Source of the DNA: Rhizobiales bacterium NRL2
Lineage (GTDB): Bacteria > Pseudomonadota > Alphaproteobacteria > Minwuiales > Minwuiaceae
Direction: 5' to 3'
DNA: 64,000 nt
Assembly (NCBI GenBank): GCA_001664005.1
Contig: CP016093.1
Location: 2,811,001-2,875,000 of the forward strand
The notes under the pieces: model-generated
The model's input: the letters and a program-made list of their open reading frames with translations, nothing else
Databases searched by the model: none
Told to the model about the DNA's origin: nothing
Part shown: positions 54,862-64,000 of the stretch, in pieces
Numbering within the stretch: the stretch's first letter is position 1
Layout: each line of letters opens with the position of its first letter
Position numbers and translations under genes: made by a program

Positions 54862-56022
54862 TCAGATGCTCAGGTCTTCAAGATTGTAGTCGAAGACGTC
54901 CAGCTTCGCCTTGTCGTCCCAGGTCCAGATCTCGCCCGCTTCGGCATGGGGCTTGTAGACGAAGGGCGTCTCGTCGGGAAAACGCTGCCGGCGCGCGTCG
55001 ATGGCGTAGCCGATCATGCGCGAGCGGCGGCGGATGCGGGCGTCGTCATAGACCGCACGGGCGTTGTGGATGCCGCCCGCTTCCACGTTCAGCACCGACT
55101 TCCGGCGGTGGAAGCCGAAGTTGAAGGTCACCCGCCAGTCCTTCGAGTTGTTGGCGAAACTGCCGTGCACGACCTGGCGGTTGGTGATGGCGAGGTCGCC
55201 GGGCTTCGCCACCAGCGGCACCGCCTCCGGCAGGCGGTCGGTGCCGGCCGCCTCCACCATCGCCGCGATGTCGATCTGACGGAGCTTGTGGGTGCCGGGC
55301 ACGACCCAGAGGCCGTTGGCAGGGGTGCAGCCATAGAGCTGCGCCATGCAGTTGAAACCGTGGGTGCCCTGGTCCCATTCGGGATCGTCCCAGTGGGTGA
55401 CGCCGTCGCGGTGCCAGGCGACTGAGGCGCCCAGGCCCGGTTCCTTGATGAACAGCGCCTCGTTGAAGGGCGTGAAATCCTGACCGTTGATGGCCGACAC
55501 CATCTTCAGCACTTCCGGATGGCCGTAGAGCCGGAGTGCAGCTTCCGAATGCTGCAGCGTGCCCAGCATCAGATAGACGATCTCCTCGGGCGCGTCCTTC
55601 GCGGCCTCGGGCTCGTACATCTTCACCGGATGGCGCCCGTTGGCGGCGGCGGTGCCGCCGAAGGGATCTGCCAGCGGCTTCGACCAGAACAGCGACGGCG
55701 CCTGCTGGCCGACGCCGATCGCCTTGCGGCCCTGCGCGTCGACTTCCTCGCCCTTGGCCACGGGGAAGCGGGACATGATGTCTTTCAGATCGCGTTCCAG
55801 ATCCGCCAGTTCGTCCGCCTTCAACACGCCCTCGAAGACGTAGAAGCCGCAGCGCCAGTAGGCCTCGACGATGTCGGGATGCAGCGCCCCGTCTCCGGCA
55901 AAGCGGATGGGGCCGCGATTGCCCAGCGCGTGGGCGCGCTCCTCGCCTTCGGCCATGTACTTTTCCATGGCCGCGGCCTGGGCGGCGTGATCGATGGTGC
56001 GGGCGATGACAGGCGGGTTCAT
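54862..56022 (-). CDS. Phytanoyl-CoA dioxygenase (PhyH) family protein
   Basis: 386-aa Fe(II)/2-oxoglutarate oxygenase. The iron triad is HxD in VAWHRDGVTHWDD (about 205) and the distal His in TNRQVVHGSFANNS (about 280); an Arg in the following strand (DWRVTFNFGFHRRKS) would bind 2-oxoglutarate. GGGGAGGA precedes ATG 56022. Substrate unknown; the family includes acyl-CoA, ectoine and halogenating enzymes. Monocistronic, between mscS and the cco cluster. Confidence 0.85.
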   Translation of the reverse strand: MNPPVIARTIDHAAQAAAMEKYMAEGEERAHALGNRGPIRFAGDGALHPDIVEAYWRCGFYVFEGVLKADELADLERDLKDIMSRFPVAKGEEVDAQGRKAIGVGQQAPSLFWSKPLADPFGGTAAANGRHPVKMYEPEAAKDAPEEIVYLMLGTLQHSEAALRLYGHPEVLKMVSAINGQDFTPFNEALFIKEPGLGASVAWHRDGVTHWDDPEWDQGTHGFNCMAQLYGCTPANGLWVVPGTHKLRQIDIAAMVEAAGTDRLPEAVPLVAKPGDLAITNRQVVHGSFANNSKDWRVTFNFGFHRRKSVLNVEAGGIHNARAVYDDARIRRRSRMIGYAIDARRQRFPDETPFVYKPHAEAGEIWTWDDKAKLDVFDYNLEDLSI

Positions 56023-56119
56023 GGCGATCCTCCCCAGGACCATGCTGGAAGCTACGGCGTTTCGCGCAGTGTACCCTCACGCCACGGAAGGCGCAAAGCA
56101 TGCGCGCCCTGCGCCGACG

Positions 56120-56257
56120 TCAATCGTCCAGCAGGATCCGCTCCGCGTCGCCCTCGGGGTCGTCGTACTGACCCGAACGCAACGCCCAGATGAAGGCCCA
56201 GAGGCCGACGCCGCCCAGCAGCAGCGCGACGGGAATGAGATAGATCAGCACGTTCAT
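56120..56257 (-). CDS. ccoS: Cytochrome cbb3 oxidase maturation protein CcoS
   Basis: 45-aa single-pass protein: MNVLIYLIPVALLLGGVGLW, then AFIWALRSGQYDDPEGDAERIL. The exact CcoS pattern (helix followed by SGQYDDPEGDAxRIL) is present. Needed for heme and copper insertion into CcoN. Overlaps the ccoI stop by 4 nt; last gene of the cco cluster. Confidence 0.95.
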   Translation of the reverse strand: MNVLIYLIPVALLLGGVGLWAFIWALRSGQYDDPEGDAERILLDD

Positions 56258-58485
56258 GCCCTTGCCTCCCGAACCGTTGTGGCGGCGGCGTTGGCCGGTT
56301 TGCGGCTGCGGCCCTCACCGAGGCGCAGGCGGAGCGCGTTCAGCGTCACCACGACCGACGACGACGACATGGCGATCGCAGCGACCAGCGGCGAAGCCCC
56401 GCCGAGGACGGCCACGGGAATGGCGATCAGGTTGTAGATCAGGGCCAGGCCGAAGTTCTGCAGAATCAGCCGACGCGCCTTGCGCGACACCGCGAGCGCC
56501 GCGGTCACCGCGTCCAGCCCCTCGTGCAGGAAGACGAAGTCCGCGGCCGCCCGTCCGACATCGGAGGCACTCGCCGGCGCCATCGACACGTGGGCCGCGG
56601 CGAGCGCCGGGCCGTCGTTGATGCCGTCGCCCACCATCAGCGCCCGGTGTCCCTCGTCCGCCAGCGCCTGCAGCGCCGCGATCTTGTCGCCCGGCTGCTG
56701 GCCTGCGCGCCAGTCTTCGATGCCGGCCTCGGTGGCGGTGCGCGCCACGGCGGCGGCGTTGTCGCCCGACAGCAGCATCGGGCGGAAACCCAGGCCCTCC
56801 AGTTCCGCGACCATTGCCGCAGCCCCGGGCCTCAGCGCGTCCTCGAACTCCACATGACCGGCGGGGTGGCCGTCGATCCTGAGCCAGAGCTCCGTGGCCC
56901 CGGGCGCGCCACCTTCGGCCGGGCCGGCGAAGGCGCGGCGCCCGAGGCGCAGTTCGTGGCCGGCGACCTGTCCGGAAAGCCCTTCGCCGGGATGTTCCTC
57001 GACCGTGTCCGCCTCGGGACCGGCAGGCGGTCCGGCATGCGCGGCCAGCGCCAGCGCCAGCGGGTGGCGGCTCCGCCGCGCAAGGGCCCCGGCAAGCGCC
57101 AGATGCGCCTCGTCCAGCGTGGCGCGGACGATGCGGGGCCGGCCCGTGGTCAGCGTGCCGGTCTTGTCGAACACCGCCCGATCGGATTGCGCCATCCGTT
57201 CCAGCGCGGTGCCGTCCTTCACCAGAATGCCCTTCGCGAACAATACGCCGCTGGCGACCACCTGGACGGCAGGGACGGCAAGGCCCAGAGCGCAGGGGCA
57301 GGTAATGATCAGAACCGATACGGCGATCCAGAGGGCGTGGCTCCAGTCGCCGCCGGTGACGACCATCCAGCCGATGAAGGTCAGCAGCGCGATCAGATGC
57401 ACCGCCGGGGCGTAGACCTGCGCGGCGCGGTCGGCCAGGCGGACATAGCGCGCGCGGCCGTTCTCCGCCTCCTCCATCAGCCGCACCACCTGGGCCAGGA
57501 AGGTGTCGTCGCCGACAGCGGTGGCGCGGATGGTCAACGGGCGGGTCAGCGGCATGGTGCCGGCACGGACCGTCGCCCCCGGCCCCGCCGCGACGGGCTG
57601 GGATTCGCCGGTGACGATGGCGCAGTCCAGATCGGCCGCGCCCTCGACCACGACGCCATCGACGGGAATGCGCTCGCCGGCCGCCACCAGCAGCCGGTCG
57701 CCGGGTGCGAGGTCGTCGACGGCCACCCGCTCCTGCCCCGCCTGAGTCAGGCGCGTGGCCTCCGTCGACCAGAGCGAGAGGAGCTGGCTGACGGTCGCGC
57801 GGGCCCGGGCGCGGACGCGATGGTCCAGATAGCGGCCGAGCAGCAGGAAGAAGAGCAGCATCACGGCGGCGTCGAAGAAGGCCTCCTCGCCGCTGAGGAA
57901 CGTCGCATGCAGGCTGAGCGCCGCGGCCAGCACCACGGCCAGCGAGATCGGCACGTCCATGTTGAGCGTGCGCGCCTTCAGGGCCTGCCAGGCGGAGTCG
58001 AAGAACGGCCGTCCGGCATAGAGGATCGCCGGCAGCGCGATCAGCGCCGAGACCCAGTGGAACATGTCGCGCGTCGCGCCCTCGGCGCCGGACCAGACCG
58101 AAACCGAAAGCAGCATCACGTTGCCGGCGGCGAAGCCGGCCACGGCCAGGGCGCGAAGCAGTTCCCGCCCGCGCCGGTCTTCCTGCTGCGCGCCGGCGGC
58201 ATGGGGGTCGTAGCGGCGGCAGTCATAGCCCAATGCCTCGACGGTGCGGACGATCTCGTCCGGGTCGCCGGCGCCGTCCATGACGACGCTCAGCCGCCGT
58301 GTCGACAGGTTCACCCGCGCGTTGCCGACGCCGGGGACGGCGCCGACCGCGCCCTCGATCTTCGCAATGCAACCGGCGCAGTGGATGCCGGGGACGATCA
58401 GGTCCAGACGTACGCTCTCCCCGCCCCGGCCCGCCCGGCGGGACACTGGCCTAACCGAATCGGCGACATGGCCGCAACAGCTCAT
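56254..58485 (-). CDS. ccoI: Copper-exporting P-type ATPase CcoI for cbb3 assembly
   Basis: 743-aa P1B-ATPase. The N-terminal heavy-metal domain has GIHCAGCIAKIE, the membrane metal site is CPC (ITCPCALGLAVPAVQVV), and phosphorylation (DKTGTLTTGRP) and nucleotide (GDGINDGPALAAA) motifs are intact. An additional CC (MSCCGH) opens the protein. It moves copper towards the periplasm for the CcoN copper site. Start 58485 forms an ATGA overlap with ccoH. Confidence 0.94.
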   Translation of the reverse strand: MSCCGHVADSVRPVSRRAGRGGESVRLDLIVPGIHCAGCIAKIEGAVGAVPGVGNARVNLSTRRLSVVMDGAGDPDEIVRTVEALGYDCRRYDPHAAGAQQEDRRGRELLRALAVAGFAAGNVMLLSVSVWSGAEGATRDMFHWVSALIALPAILYAGRPFFDSAWQALKARTLNMDVPISLAVVLAAALSLHATFLSGEEAFFDAAVMLLFFLLLGRYLDHRVRARARATVSQLLSLWSTEATRLTQAGQERVAVDDLAPGDRLLVAAGERIPVDGVVVEGAADLDCAIVTGESQPVAAGPGATVRAGTMPLTRPLTIRATAVGDDTFLAQVVRLMEEAENGRARYVRLADRAAQVYAPAVHLIALLTFIGWMVVTGGDWSHALWIAVSVLIITCPCALGLAVPAVQVVASGVLFAKGILVKDGTALERMAQSDRAVFDKTGTLTTGRPRIVRATLDEAHLALAGALARRSRHPLALALAAHAGPPAGPEADTVEEHPGEGLSGQVAGHELRLGRRAFAGPAEGGAPGATELWLRIDGHPAGHVEFEDALRPGAAAMVAELEGLGFRPMLLSGDNAAAVARTATEAGIEDWRAGQQPGDKIAALQALADEGHRALMVGDGINDGPALAAAHVSMAPASASDVGRAAADFVFLHEGLDAVTAALAVSRKARRLILQNFGLALIYNLIAIPVAVLGGASPLVAAIAMSSSSVVVTLNALRLRLGEGRSRKPANAAATTVREARA

Positions 58486-58976
58486 TGGCCCGGGTCCTTG
58501 ACGAAGAAGCGGACAATGCGGCGGAACTCCGCGCCCGCGCCATCGCGCGCCACGGCGTCCAGTTCCCATTCGCCGGCGCCCAGCGCGGCATCGGTCCGGT
58601 AGAGGCCGCTGCCGGCCTCCCGAAAGGCGACCGGACGGTCTTCGCGGTCGGTGACCGGCCGACCCAGGCGTCCGGCGATCTCCAGACCGGTCAGCGGCGC
58701 GCCGGCGCCATCGGTGAAACGCAGTTCGACCACGCCGGCCCGGTGGGTCACGGCGGCGCGCCAGCCCAGTTCCTCCTGAGCGCGCGCCTTCGCCATCATC
58801 CGGTTGTAGTCCTGGCTGGCGACGTAGCTGTTCTTGACCACCAGGCCGTTGTCGCTGTCCAGCGCGAAGCTGAGCAGCCCCAGGTTGACGACGATGATGA
58901 CGCCGAAGAAGGCCAGCATCGACAACAGCATCTTGCGGCCGGTGAACGGGCGGGCGTTGCTTTCGATCGCTTCCAT
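58482..58976 (-). CDS. ccoH: FixH/CcoH cbb3 assembly protein
   Basis: 164 aa: one N-terminal transmembrane helix (MLLSMLAFFGVIIVVNLGLLSFAL), then the FixH signature GLVVKNSYVASQDYN and a periplasmic beta domain (AVTHRAGVVELRFTDGAGAPL). It helps copper/oxidase assembly. GGAG precedes ATG 58976 by about 8 nt, 4 nt after the ccoG stop; the stop overlaps ccoI. Confidence 0.93.
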   Translation of the reverse strand: MEAIESNARPFTGRKMLLSMLAFFGVIIVVNLGLLSFALDSDNGLVVKNSYVASQDYNRMMAKARAQEELGWRAAVTHRAGVVELRFTDGAGAPLTGLEIAGRLGRPVTDREDRPVAFREAGSGLYRTDAALGAGEWELDAVARDGAGAEFRRIVRFFVKDPGQ

Positions 58977-58980
58977 GGCT

Positions 58981-60456
58981 TCAGTCTCCGGGCGCATAGA
59001 ACGTGGCGCCGTAATGAGCCTCCTCGATGCCGCCCAGGTCGGTGACGCTGAAGCGGAAGGGCGTCGCGCCCAGCTCGATCTCCGGGCCGGGGACGGTGAC
59101 GAAAACCTTCAGCTCGCGCACCTTGTCCGGTTCCAGGATGAACTCGCGGGTGCGGCTCGGCCACAGGTCCTGACCGACCACGGTCATCAGGCCGCCCGGC
59201 AGGTCGGCGACACGCAAAAGGACACGCCGTTCCTCCAGTTGCATGTTGAGGATCTTGATCGTGTAGCCGTTGCGGACCGCTCCGTCGGAGAGAATGACAT
59301 ACTGCGGGTTGCGGTCGTGCAGCACGTTCAGCTCCAGCCGGTCCCGCACCGCCAGCGCGAACAGCATGGCGAGGCCGACCAGGGCCCAGATACCGGCATA
59401 GATGAAGGTGCGAGGCCTGAGCACGGTGCGCTTCAGCGGCGGCGCTTCGCGGCCCGCCTCCTGGGCGTCGTAGGTTCTCAGGTTGTTGTAGGAGATCAGG
59501 TTCGGCGTGCCGCCGGTCTTCTCCATCACGTTGTTGCAGGCGTCGATGCAGAGCGCGCAGTTGATGCACTCGAGCTGTCCCCCGTCGCGGATGTCGATGC
59601 CCATCGGACAGACGGCCACGCACTGGTTGCAGTCGATGCAGTCGCCCAGCTTGTGGGCTTCGGGGCCCTTGCGGTGCCGGCCGCGCGGCTCGCCCCGCCA
59701 GGCGTTGTAGGTGACGCTGAGCGAGTTCTCGTCCAGCATCGCGCCCTGGATGCGCGGCCACGGACACATGTAGGTGCAGACCTGTTCGCGCATGAAACCG
59801 CCGAAGACGAAGGTCGTCGCCGTCAGCACGGCCACCGTGGCATAGGCCACCGGCGCGGCCTCCCCCGTGAACAGGTCCACGAACAGGGTCGGCGCGTCGG
59901 CGAAATAGAACACCCAGGCGCCGCCGGTCGCCACGGCGATCAGCAGCCAGATCAGCCATTTCGCCAGCCTCTTGCGGGTCTTGGTGAAGGTCCAGGGGGC
60001 CTTCTCCATGCGGAAGCGGGCATTGCGGTCGCCGTCGATCCAGCGCTCCACGTGGATGTAGAGATCGACCCAGACCGTCTGCGGGCAGGCATAGCCGCAC
60101 CAGGCGCGGCCCAGCACCGAGGTGACGAGGAACAGGCCGATACCGGCCATGATCAGCAGGCCGGCAACGAAATAGAATTCCTGCGGCCAGATCTCGATGA
60201 AGAAGAAGAAGAACCGGCGATGCTCCAGGTCGATCAGCACCGCTTGGTCGGGCATGCCCGGACCGCGGTCCCACCGGATCCAGGGCGTGATGTAGTAGAT
60301 CCCGAGAAGGATCCCCATCAGCCACCATTTCAGGCGGCGGAAATGGCCGGCGACGCGCATCGGGTGGATGCTTTCGCGCGCCTTGTAGAGCGAGCGCCGC
60401 TTCCGGGCGTTGACCGCCTCGACCTCGATCCGGTCGACCCGATGCGCGTTGGCCAT
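58981..60456 (-). CDS. ccoG: Cytochrome c oxidase accessory protein CcoG
   Basis: 491-aa polytopic ferredoxin-like protein, a Cu(II) reductase in cbb3 assembly. Seen: GRAWCGYACPQTVWVD, QVCTYMCPWPRIQGA and two [4Fe-4S] motifs (CIDCNQCVAVCP, CINCALCIDACN, about 265-300), with a C-terminal Ig-like IG_FixG domain. Begins 6 nt after ccoP. Confidence 0.96.
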   Translation of the reverse strand: MANAHRVDRIEVEAVNARKRRSLYKARESIHPMRVAGHFRRLKWWLMGILLGIYYITPWIRWDRGPGMPDQAVLIDLEHRRFFFFFIEIWPQEFYFVAGLLIMAGIGLFLVTSVLGRAWCGYACPQTVWVDLYIHVERWIDGDRNARFRMEKAPWTFTKTRKRLAKWLIWLLIAVATGGAWVFYFADAPTLFVDLFTGEAAPVAYATVAVLTATTFVFGGFMREQVCTYMCPWPRIQGAMLDENSLSVTYNAWRGEPRGRHRKGPEAHKLGDCIDCNQCVAVCPMGIDIRDGGQLECINCALCIDACNNVMEKTGGTPNLISYNNLRTYDAQEAGREAPPLKRTVLRPRTFIYAGIWALVGLAMLFALAVRDRLELNVLHDRNPQYVILSDGAVRNGYTIKILNMQLEERRVLLRVADLPGGLMTVVGQDLWPSRTREFILEPDKVRELKVFVTVPGPEIELGATPFRFSVTDLGGIEEAHYGATFYAPGD

Positions 60457-60462
60457 TCCGTA

Positions 60463-61386
60463 CTACTCCTGCCGGATGTCGATGCCCAGTTCGCCACCGC
60501 CCAGCGAGTGCACGAACAGGGTGAGCTGCTTCAGGGTGGCGTCGCTGAGACGGAAGTCCCAGGCGGGCATCACCCCGTGACGCGGGTTGACGACCTGCGT
60601 GCGGATTTCCTGCACCGAACTGCCATAGAGCCAGATGGCGTCATCCAGCGCCGGCGCGCCCTGACTCTGGTCGCCTCCGCCGTTCTCGCCGTGGCAGACG
60701 GCGCAGTTGTCGGCATAGACCGTGGCGCCCGCCGCGGCCAGATCCGCGTCGTGCTCCAGTTCGGCCAGCGAGCGGACGTGGTGGGCGACCGCGTTGATCT
60801 GCTCGCGGCTGAGCAGGCCGTCGCCGAAGGCCGGCATCTGGGAGAACCGGGTCTCGTCGTCACGCTCGTAGCGGATGCCGTGCTGCAGGGTCTGGTAGAT
60901 GTCCTGCACACTGCCGCCCCAGAGCCACTCGTCGTCGTTCAGGTTCGGATAGCCCGGCGAACCCTGGGCGCCCGAACCGTGGCACTGCGAGCAATTGACG
61001 GCAAAGGCCGCGCGGCCGCCGTCGGTGGCGAAGCGAAACAGCGCCGGATCCTGACGAATCTCCTCGAGCGACAGGCGTTCGAGCGCGTCGAACTTCTCCT
61101 GCTGCGCGGTGATGGCGTCCTCGATGTCCCGTTCGACCGCGGCGCGGCTGGAATAGCCCAGCACGCCCTGCGTGGCGCTGTCGATAAGCGGCCATGCCGG
61201 ATAGGCGATGGTGTAGCCGATCGCCCAGATGACCGTGGCGTAGAAGGTCCACAGCCACCACCGCGGCATCGGGTTGTCGAGTTCCTTGATCCCGTCCCAC
61301 TCGTGGCCGGTGGTTGCCGTGCCGGTGACGGCGTCCGTCTCGGTCGCCGCTTCCTTGCCCTTGGCCGCGTCCGGATCTGTCCTCAT
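60463..61386 (-). CDS. ccoP: cbb3 oxidase subunit III, diheme cytochrome c
   Basis: 307 aa: membrane anchor (WLWTFYATVIWAIGYTIAYPAW), then two cytochrome c domains with CSQCH (about 135) and CAVCH (about 222), and axial Met residues in FSQMPAFGD and HGVMPAWDF. It passes electrons to CcoO/CcoN. Overlaps ccoQ by 4 nt. Confidence 0.97.
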   Translation of the reverse strand: MRTDPDAAKGKEAATETDAVTGTATTGHEWDGIKELDNPMPRWWLWTFYATVIWAIGYTIAYPAWPLIDSATQGVLGYSSRAAVERDIEDAITAQQEKFDALERLSLEEIRQDPALFRFATDGGRAAFAVNCSQCHGSGAQGSPGYPNLNDDEWLWGGSVQDIYQTLQHGIRYERDDETRFSQMPAFGDGLLSREQINAVAHHVRSLAELEHDADLAAAGATVYADNCAVCHGENGGGDQSQGAPALDDAIWLYGSSVQEIRTQVVNPRHGVMPAWDFRLSDATLKQLTLFVHSLGGGELGIDIRQE

Positions 61387-61547
61387 GACTTCGGCTCCTG
61401 ATCGTCCTGGAGCGGCTGGTGAGCCGCGTTGCGGTAGTACTCGCGGGCGCCCGGGCGGAAGAGCCGGAGAACGGCCGCGGAGAAGACGAGGACCAGGAAG
61501 ACCAGTCCCCAGGTGTCGGCGAAATGCCGGAGGGTTTCGTGATCCAT
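61383..61547 (-). CDS. ccoQ: cbb3 oxidase subunit IV (CcoQ)
   Basis: 54-aa single-pass protein: MDHETLRHFADTWGLVFLVLVFSAAVLRLF, then RPGAREYYRNAAHQPLQDD. Hydrophobic helix plus the RPG...Y motif is typical. Stabilises the complex. Between ccoO (5-nt gap) and ccoP (4-nt overlap). Confidence 0.95.
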   Translation of the reverse strand: MDHETLRHFADTWGLVFLVLVFSAAVLRLFRPGAREYYRNAAHQPLQDDQEPKS

Positions 61548-61552
61548 CGCGC

Positions 61553-62275
61553 TCACCTGTAGTTTTCTTCGGAACGGTAGGCGGAGAAGTCCACCAGCGT
61601 GCCGAGCATCTGCAGATAGGCCACCAGGGCGTCCATTTCCGTCAGCCGGCGCGGATCGCCGTCGAAATCGCCGACCTGGGCTTTCGGGTAGCGGGCCAGC
61701 AGCCCTTCCCAATCGCCCTCCGGATCGGCCTGGGCCCGCATGTCGGCCTCGGCCTCGGCGATCATCTCCTCGCTGTAGGGCACGCCGATGGCGGCATTGA
61801 CCTCCAGATGCCGGGCGATGTCGTCGGTCCTGAGCCGGTTGTCGAGCAGGAACGAGTAGCGCGGCATGATCGACTCTGGCACCACCGACCGCGGGTCGAT
61901 CAGGTGCTGGACATGCCACTCGTTGGAGTAGCGCTGTCCGACCCGCGCCAGATCCGGTCCCGTCCGCTTCGAGCCCCACTGGAAGGGGTGGTCGTACATG
62001 CTCTCCGCGGCCAGGCTGTAATGGCCGTAGCGCTCCACCTCGTCGCGCATGGGCCGCACCATCTGGCTGTGGCAGTTGTAGCAGCCCTCGCGGACGTAGA
62101 TGTTCCGCCCCGCCAGCTCGAGCGGGGAGTAGGGACGCACCCCCTCCACCTCCTCGATGGTGTTCTCCATGTAGAACAGCGGAGCGATTTCCACGATGCC
62201 GCCGATGGACACCACGAGGAAGCTCAGGACGAGCATCAGCGTGGCGTTCTTCTCGATCTTTTCATGCTTGAACAT
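61553..62275 (-). CDS. ccoO: cbb3 oxidase subunit II, monoheme cytochrome c
   Basis: 240 aa: an N-terminal anchor ([19 protein letters not shown]), heme motif CYNCH in [24 protein letters not shown] and the axial Met in SIMPRYSFL. Start 62275 ([10 protein letters not shown]) is standard. 16 nt after ccoN. Confidence 0.97.
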   Translation of the reverse strand: MFKHEKIEKNATLMLVLSFLVVSIGGIVEIAPLFYMENTIEEVEGVRPYSPLELAGRNIYVREGCYNCHSQMVRPMRDEVERYGHYSLAAESMYDHPFQWGSKRTGPDLARVGQRYSNEWHVQHLIDPRSVVPESIMPRYSFLLDNRLRTDDIARHLEVNAAIGVPYSEEMIAEAEADMRAQADPEGDWEGLLARYPKAQVGDFDGDPRRLTEMDALVAYLQMLGTLVDFSAYRSEENYR

Positions 62276-62291
62276 GTCTGCGCTCTCCGGT

Positions 62292-63896
62292 TCAGGCGGT
62301 CTGGCTCTGGACCACAGGGTCCGGCCCGGCGGGTTCCCGCTCCGGCGAATGCATGATCGTCCGCCAGACGTTGTAGACCATGAGAACGGCGCCAGCGATG
62401 TAGCAGAGGCCGCCGATGGCGCGGATGACATAGAAGGGATGCATCGCGTCCACGGTCTCGGCGAAGCTGTAGACCAGGAAACCGTTCTCGTTGTACTCGC
62501 GCCACATCAGGCCCTGCATGATGCCGCTGACCCACATCGCCGCCGCGTAGATGACGATGCCGATGGTCGCGAGCCAGACGTGCCAGCTCACCAGCTTCAG
62601 CGAGTACAGGCCCATGCGGTTCCACAGCCGCGGCACCAGGAAGTAGATGGCGCCGAAGCTGATCATGCCGACCCAGCCGAGCGCACCCGAATGCACGTGG
62701 CCGATGGTCCAGTCGGTGTAGTGGCTGAGGCCGTTGACCGACTTGATCGACATCATCGGACCCTCGAAGGTCGACATGCCGTAGAACGCCAGCGCGATGA
62801 CCATCATGCGGATGATCGGGTCGGTGCGCAGCTTGTCCCAGGCGCCCGAGAGCGTCATCAGGCCGTTGATCATGCCGCCCCAGGACGGCATCCACAGCAT
62901 GATCGAGAACACCATGCCGAGCGTCTGCGCCCAGTCGGGCAGCGCGGTGTAGTGCAGGTGATGCGGGCCGGCCCAGATGTAGAGGAAGATCAGCGACCAG
63001 AAGTGCACGATCGACAGCCGGTAGCTGTAGATCGGCCGCTCCGCCTGCTTGGGCACGAAGTAGTACATCATGCCCAGGAAGCCCGCGGTCAGGAAGAATC
63101 CGACGGCGTTGTGGCCGTACCACCACTGGGTCAGGGCGTCCTGCACGCCGGCGAAGACCGAGTAGCTCTTGGAGCCCAGGGGCGACACCGGAATCGCCAT
63201 GTTGTTGACCACGTGGAGCATGGCCACCGTGACGATGAACGCCAGGTAGAACCAGTTCGCCACGTAGATATGGGGCTCCTTGCGCTTGATGATCGTCCCC
63301 AGGAAGACCGCGAGATAGGCCAACCAGACAATCGTCAGCCACAGGTCGACATACCACTCGGGCTCGGCGTACTCGCGCGACTGGGTCACGCCCATCAGAT
63401 AGCCGGTCGCCGCCAGCACGATGAAAAGCTGGTAGCCCCAGAAGACGAACCAGGCGAGACCGCCGAAGGCGAGCCGCGCGCGGCAGGTGCGCTGCACCAC
63501 ATAGAAGCTGGTGCAGATCAGCGCGTTGCCGCCGAAGGCGAAGATCACCGCCGAGGTGTGCAGCGGACGCAGCCGGCCGAAATTGGTGAAGGACCAGTCG
63601 AGGTTGAGTTCGGGGAAGGCGAGCTGCAGCGCGATGACCAGGCCGACCAGAAAACCGACCACGCCCCAGAACACGGTCGCGATCACGCCGTAGCGGATGA
63701 CGCCGTCGGCATAGCCGCTGGCATCTTCGCGCGCCGGGCGGTCGAAGTTCCGCAGCACGAAGTAGATGGCGATCAGGCTGGCGATGACGGCGACCCAGGC
63801 ATGAGCCTGGAATTGCGCGTCATGCCCCCTCGCGGCGCCGATCAGCCCGGCCAGGCCGGTCAGGCTGAGCAACCCCAACTGGACGACGTTTCCCAT
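62292..63896 (-). CDS. ccoN: cbb3 oxidase catalytic subunit I
   Basis: 534-aa heme-copper oxidase subunit with 12 helices. Heme and CuB His residues are visible in [52 protein letters not shown] and [12 protein letters not shown]. Start 63896 ([10 protein letters not shown]) follows GGGGACATCG. First gene of ccoN-O-Q-P-G-H-I-S, the high-affinity terminal oxidase for low oxygen, probably under FNR/FixK control. Confidence 0.97.
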   Translation of the reverse strand: MGNVVQLGLLSLTGLAGLIGAARGHDAQFQAHAWVAVIASLIAIYFVLRNFDRPAREDASGYADGVIRYGVIATVFWGVVGFLVGLVIALQLAFPELNLDWSFTNFGRLRPLHTSAVIFAFGGNALICTSFYVVQRTCRARLAFGGLAWFVFWGYQLFIVLAATGYLMGVTQSREYAEPEWYVDLWLTIVWLAYLAVFLGTIIKRKEPHIYVANWFYLAFIVTVAMLHVVNNMAIPVSPLGSKSYSVFAGVQDALTQWWYGHNAVGFFLTAGFLGMMYYFVPKQAERPIYSYRLSIVHFWSLIFLYIWAGPHHLHYTALPDWAQTLGMVFSIMLWMPSWGGMINGLMTLSGAWDKLRTDPIIRMMVIALAFYGMSTFEGPMMSIKSVNGLSHYTDWTIGHVHSGALGWVGMISFGAIYFLVPRLWNRMGLYSLKLVSWHVWLATIGIVIYAAAMWVSGIMQGLMWREYNENGFLVYSFAETVDAMHPFYVIRAIGGLCYIAGAVLMVYNVWRTIMHSPEREPAGPDPVVQSQTA

Positions 63897-63989
63897 CGAT
63901 GTCCCCTTCCATTCTCGAATCCCGGCCGCTTCAAATCCCGGCGGCGCGGGCATCTAGCGGACAGCTACTGCAGTGCACAACGGGCAACC

Positions 63990-64000
63990 TTGATTTGGAT
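63990..64000. promoter_or_regulatory. Partial FNR/FixK anaerobox upstream of ccoN, cut by window edge
   Basis: TTGAT-TTGG-AT matches the first 11 bases of TTGAT-N4-ATCAA. The last three bases lie outside the window. It is about 94-104 bp upstream of ccoN, a place where FNR-type activators usually bind cco promoters. Confidence 0.5.

Noticed and set aside
58834-61401. An 855-codon open frame antisense to ccoG/ccoP
   Set aside because: Mirrors high-GC third positions of the real genes; composition is Arg/Gly/His-rich and no domain is recognisable.

Overview
The window is a GC-rich stretch of alphaproteobacterial chromosome, most like Rhodospirillales and relatives. Pointers are FliX, the fliL-fliM-DUF6468-motE gene order, an EipB (DUF1849) envelope protein, a DksA with most zinc-finger cysteines replaced, and a ccoNOQP-GHIS cluster. 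Coding density is high, many genes overlap by 1-8 nt, and no rRNA, tRNA, CRISPR array or intact mobile element was seen. Calls come from reading the sequence and from family knowledge; no search was run.

Layout. 1-9.3 kb (minus strand): M24 peptidase (cut by the window edge) with diaminopropionate ammonia-lyase, an IorAB-type molybdenum hydroxylase, a crotonase, a PAS-like protein, and a cytochrome bd oxidase operon (cydAB, a 39-aa DUF2474 subunit and a 77-aa HPGH protein). 9.5-16.4 kb (plus): a zinc-ribbon-like unknown, an HD-GYP protein with a 5TMR-LYT sensor and no ordinary start codon, ketopantoate reductase-like, Rieske oxygenase and malonyl-CoA synthetase-like genes. 16.4-18.6 kb (minus): methylmalonyl-CoA mutase. 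18.8-33 kb: flagellar block, with minus-strand fliL, fliM, DUF6468, motE, two MotB-like proteins and a 988-aa TPR protein, then plus-strand flgF, flgG, flgA, flgH, then dksA and fliX (minus), then flgI, a flgJ-like gene and a flgN-like gene (plus). Three sigma-54 (-24/-12) promoters were found: before flgF, before flgI, and, with a consensus match, before an unknown secreted 104-aa protein. This fits FliX, which in Caulobacter works with the sigma-54 activator FlbD.

33.1-34.7 kb: a crotonase-TetR pair with a perfect palindrome over the promoter. 34.7-38.2 kb: ffh-rpsP-rimM-trmD-rplS. 38.4-39.1 kb: an AT-rich island with an orphan membrane protein and a decayed IS1-family transposase. 39.1-52.1 kb: eipB, a 2-hydroxyacid dehydrogenase, and a run of second-messenger genes (two GGDEF, one intact and one degenerate HD-GYP, one class III cyclase) among a deiminase-fold protein lacking catalytic residues, RidA, GDPD, a heparinase II/III-like protein and a second PAS-like protein. 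52.4-56 kb: an MscS channel and a PhyH dioxygenase. 56.1-63.9 kb (minus): complete ccoN-O-Q-P-G-H-I-S for cbb3 oxidase, with the start of a likely FNR/FixK box at the right edge. The strain therefore carries two high-affinity terminal oxidases.

The best candidates for new biology are the MotB-like pair with its TPR partner, the sigma-54-driven unknown gene, the HD-GYP gene without a canonical start, and the two pseudoenzymes (deiminase and HD-GYP).
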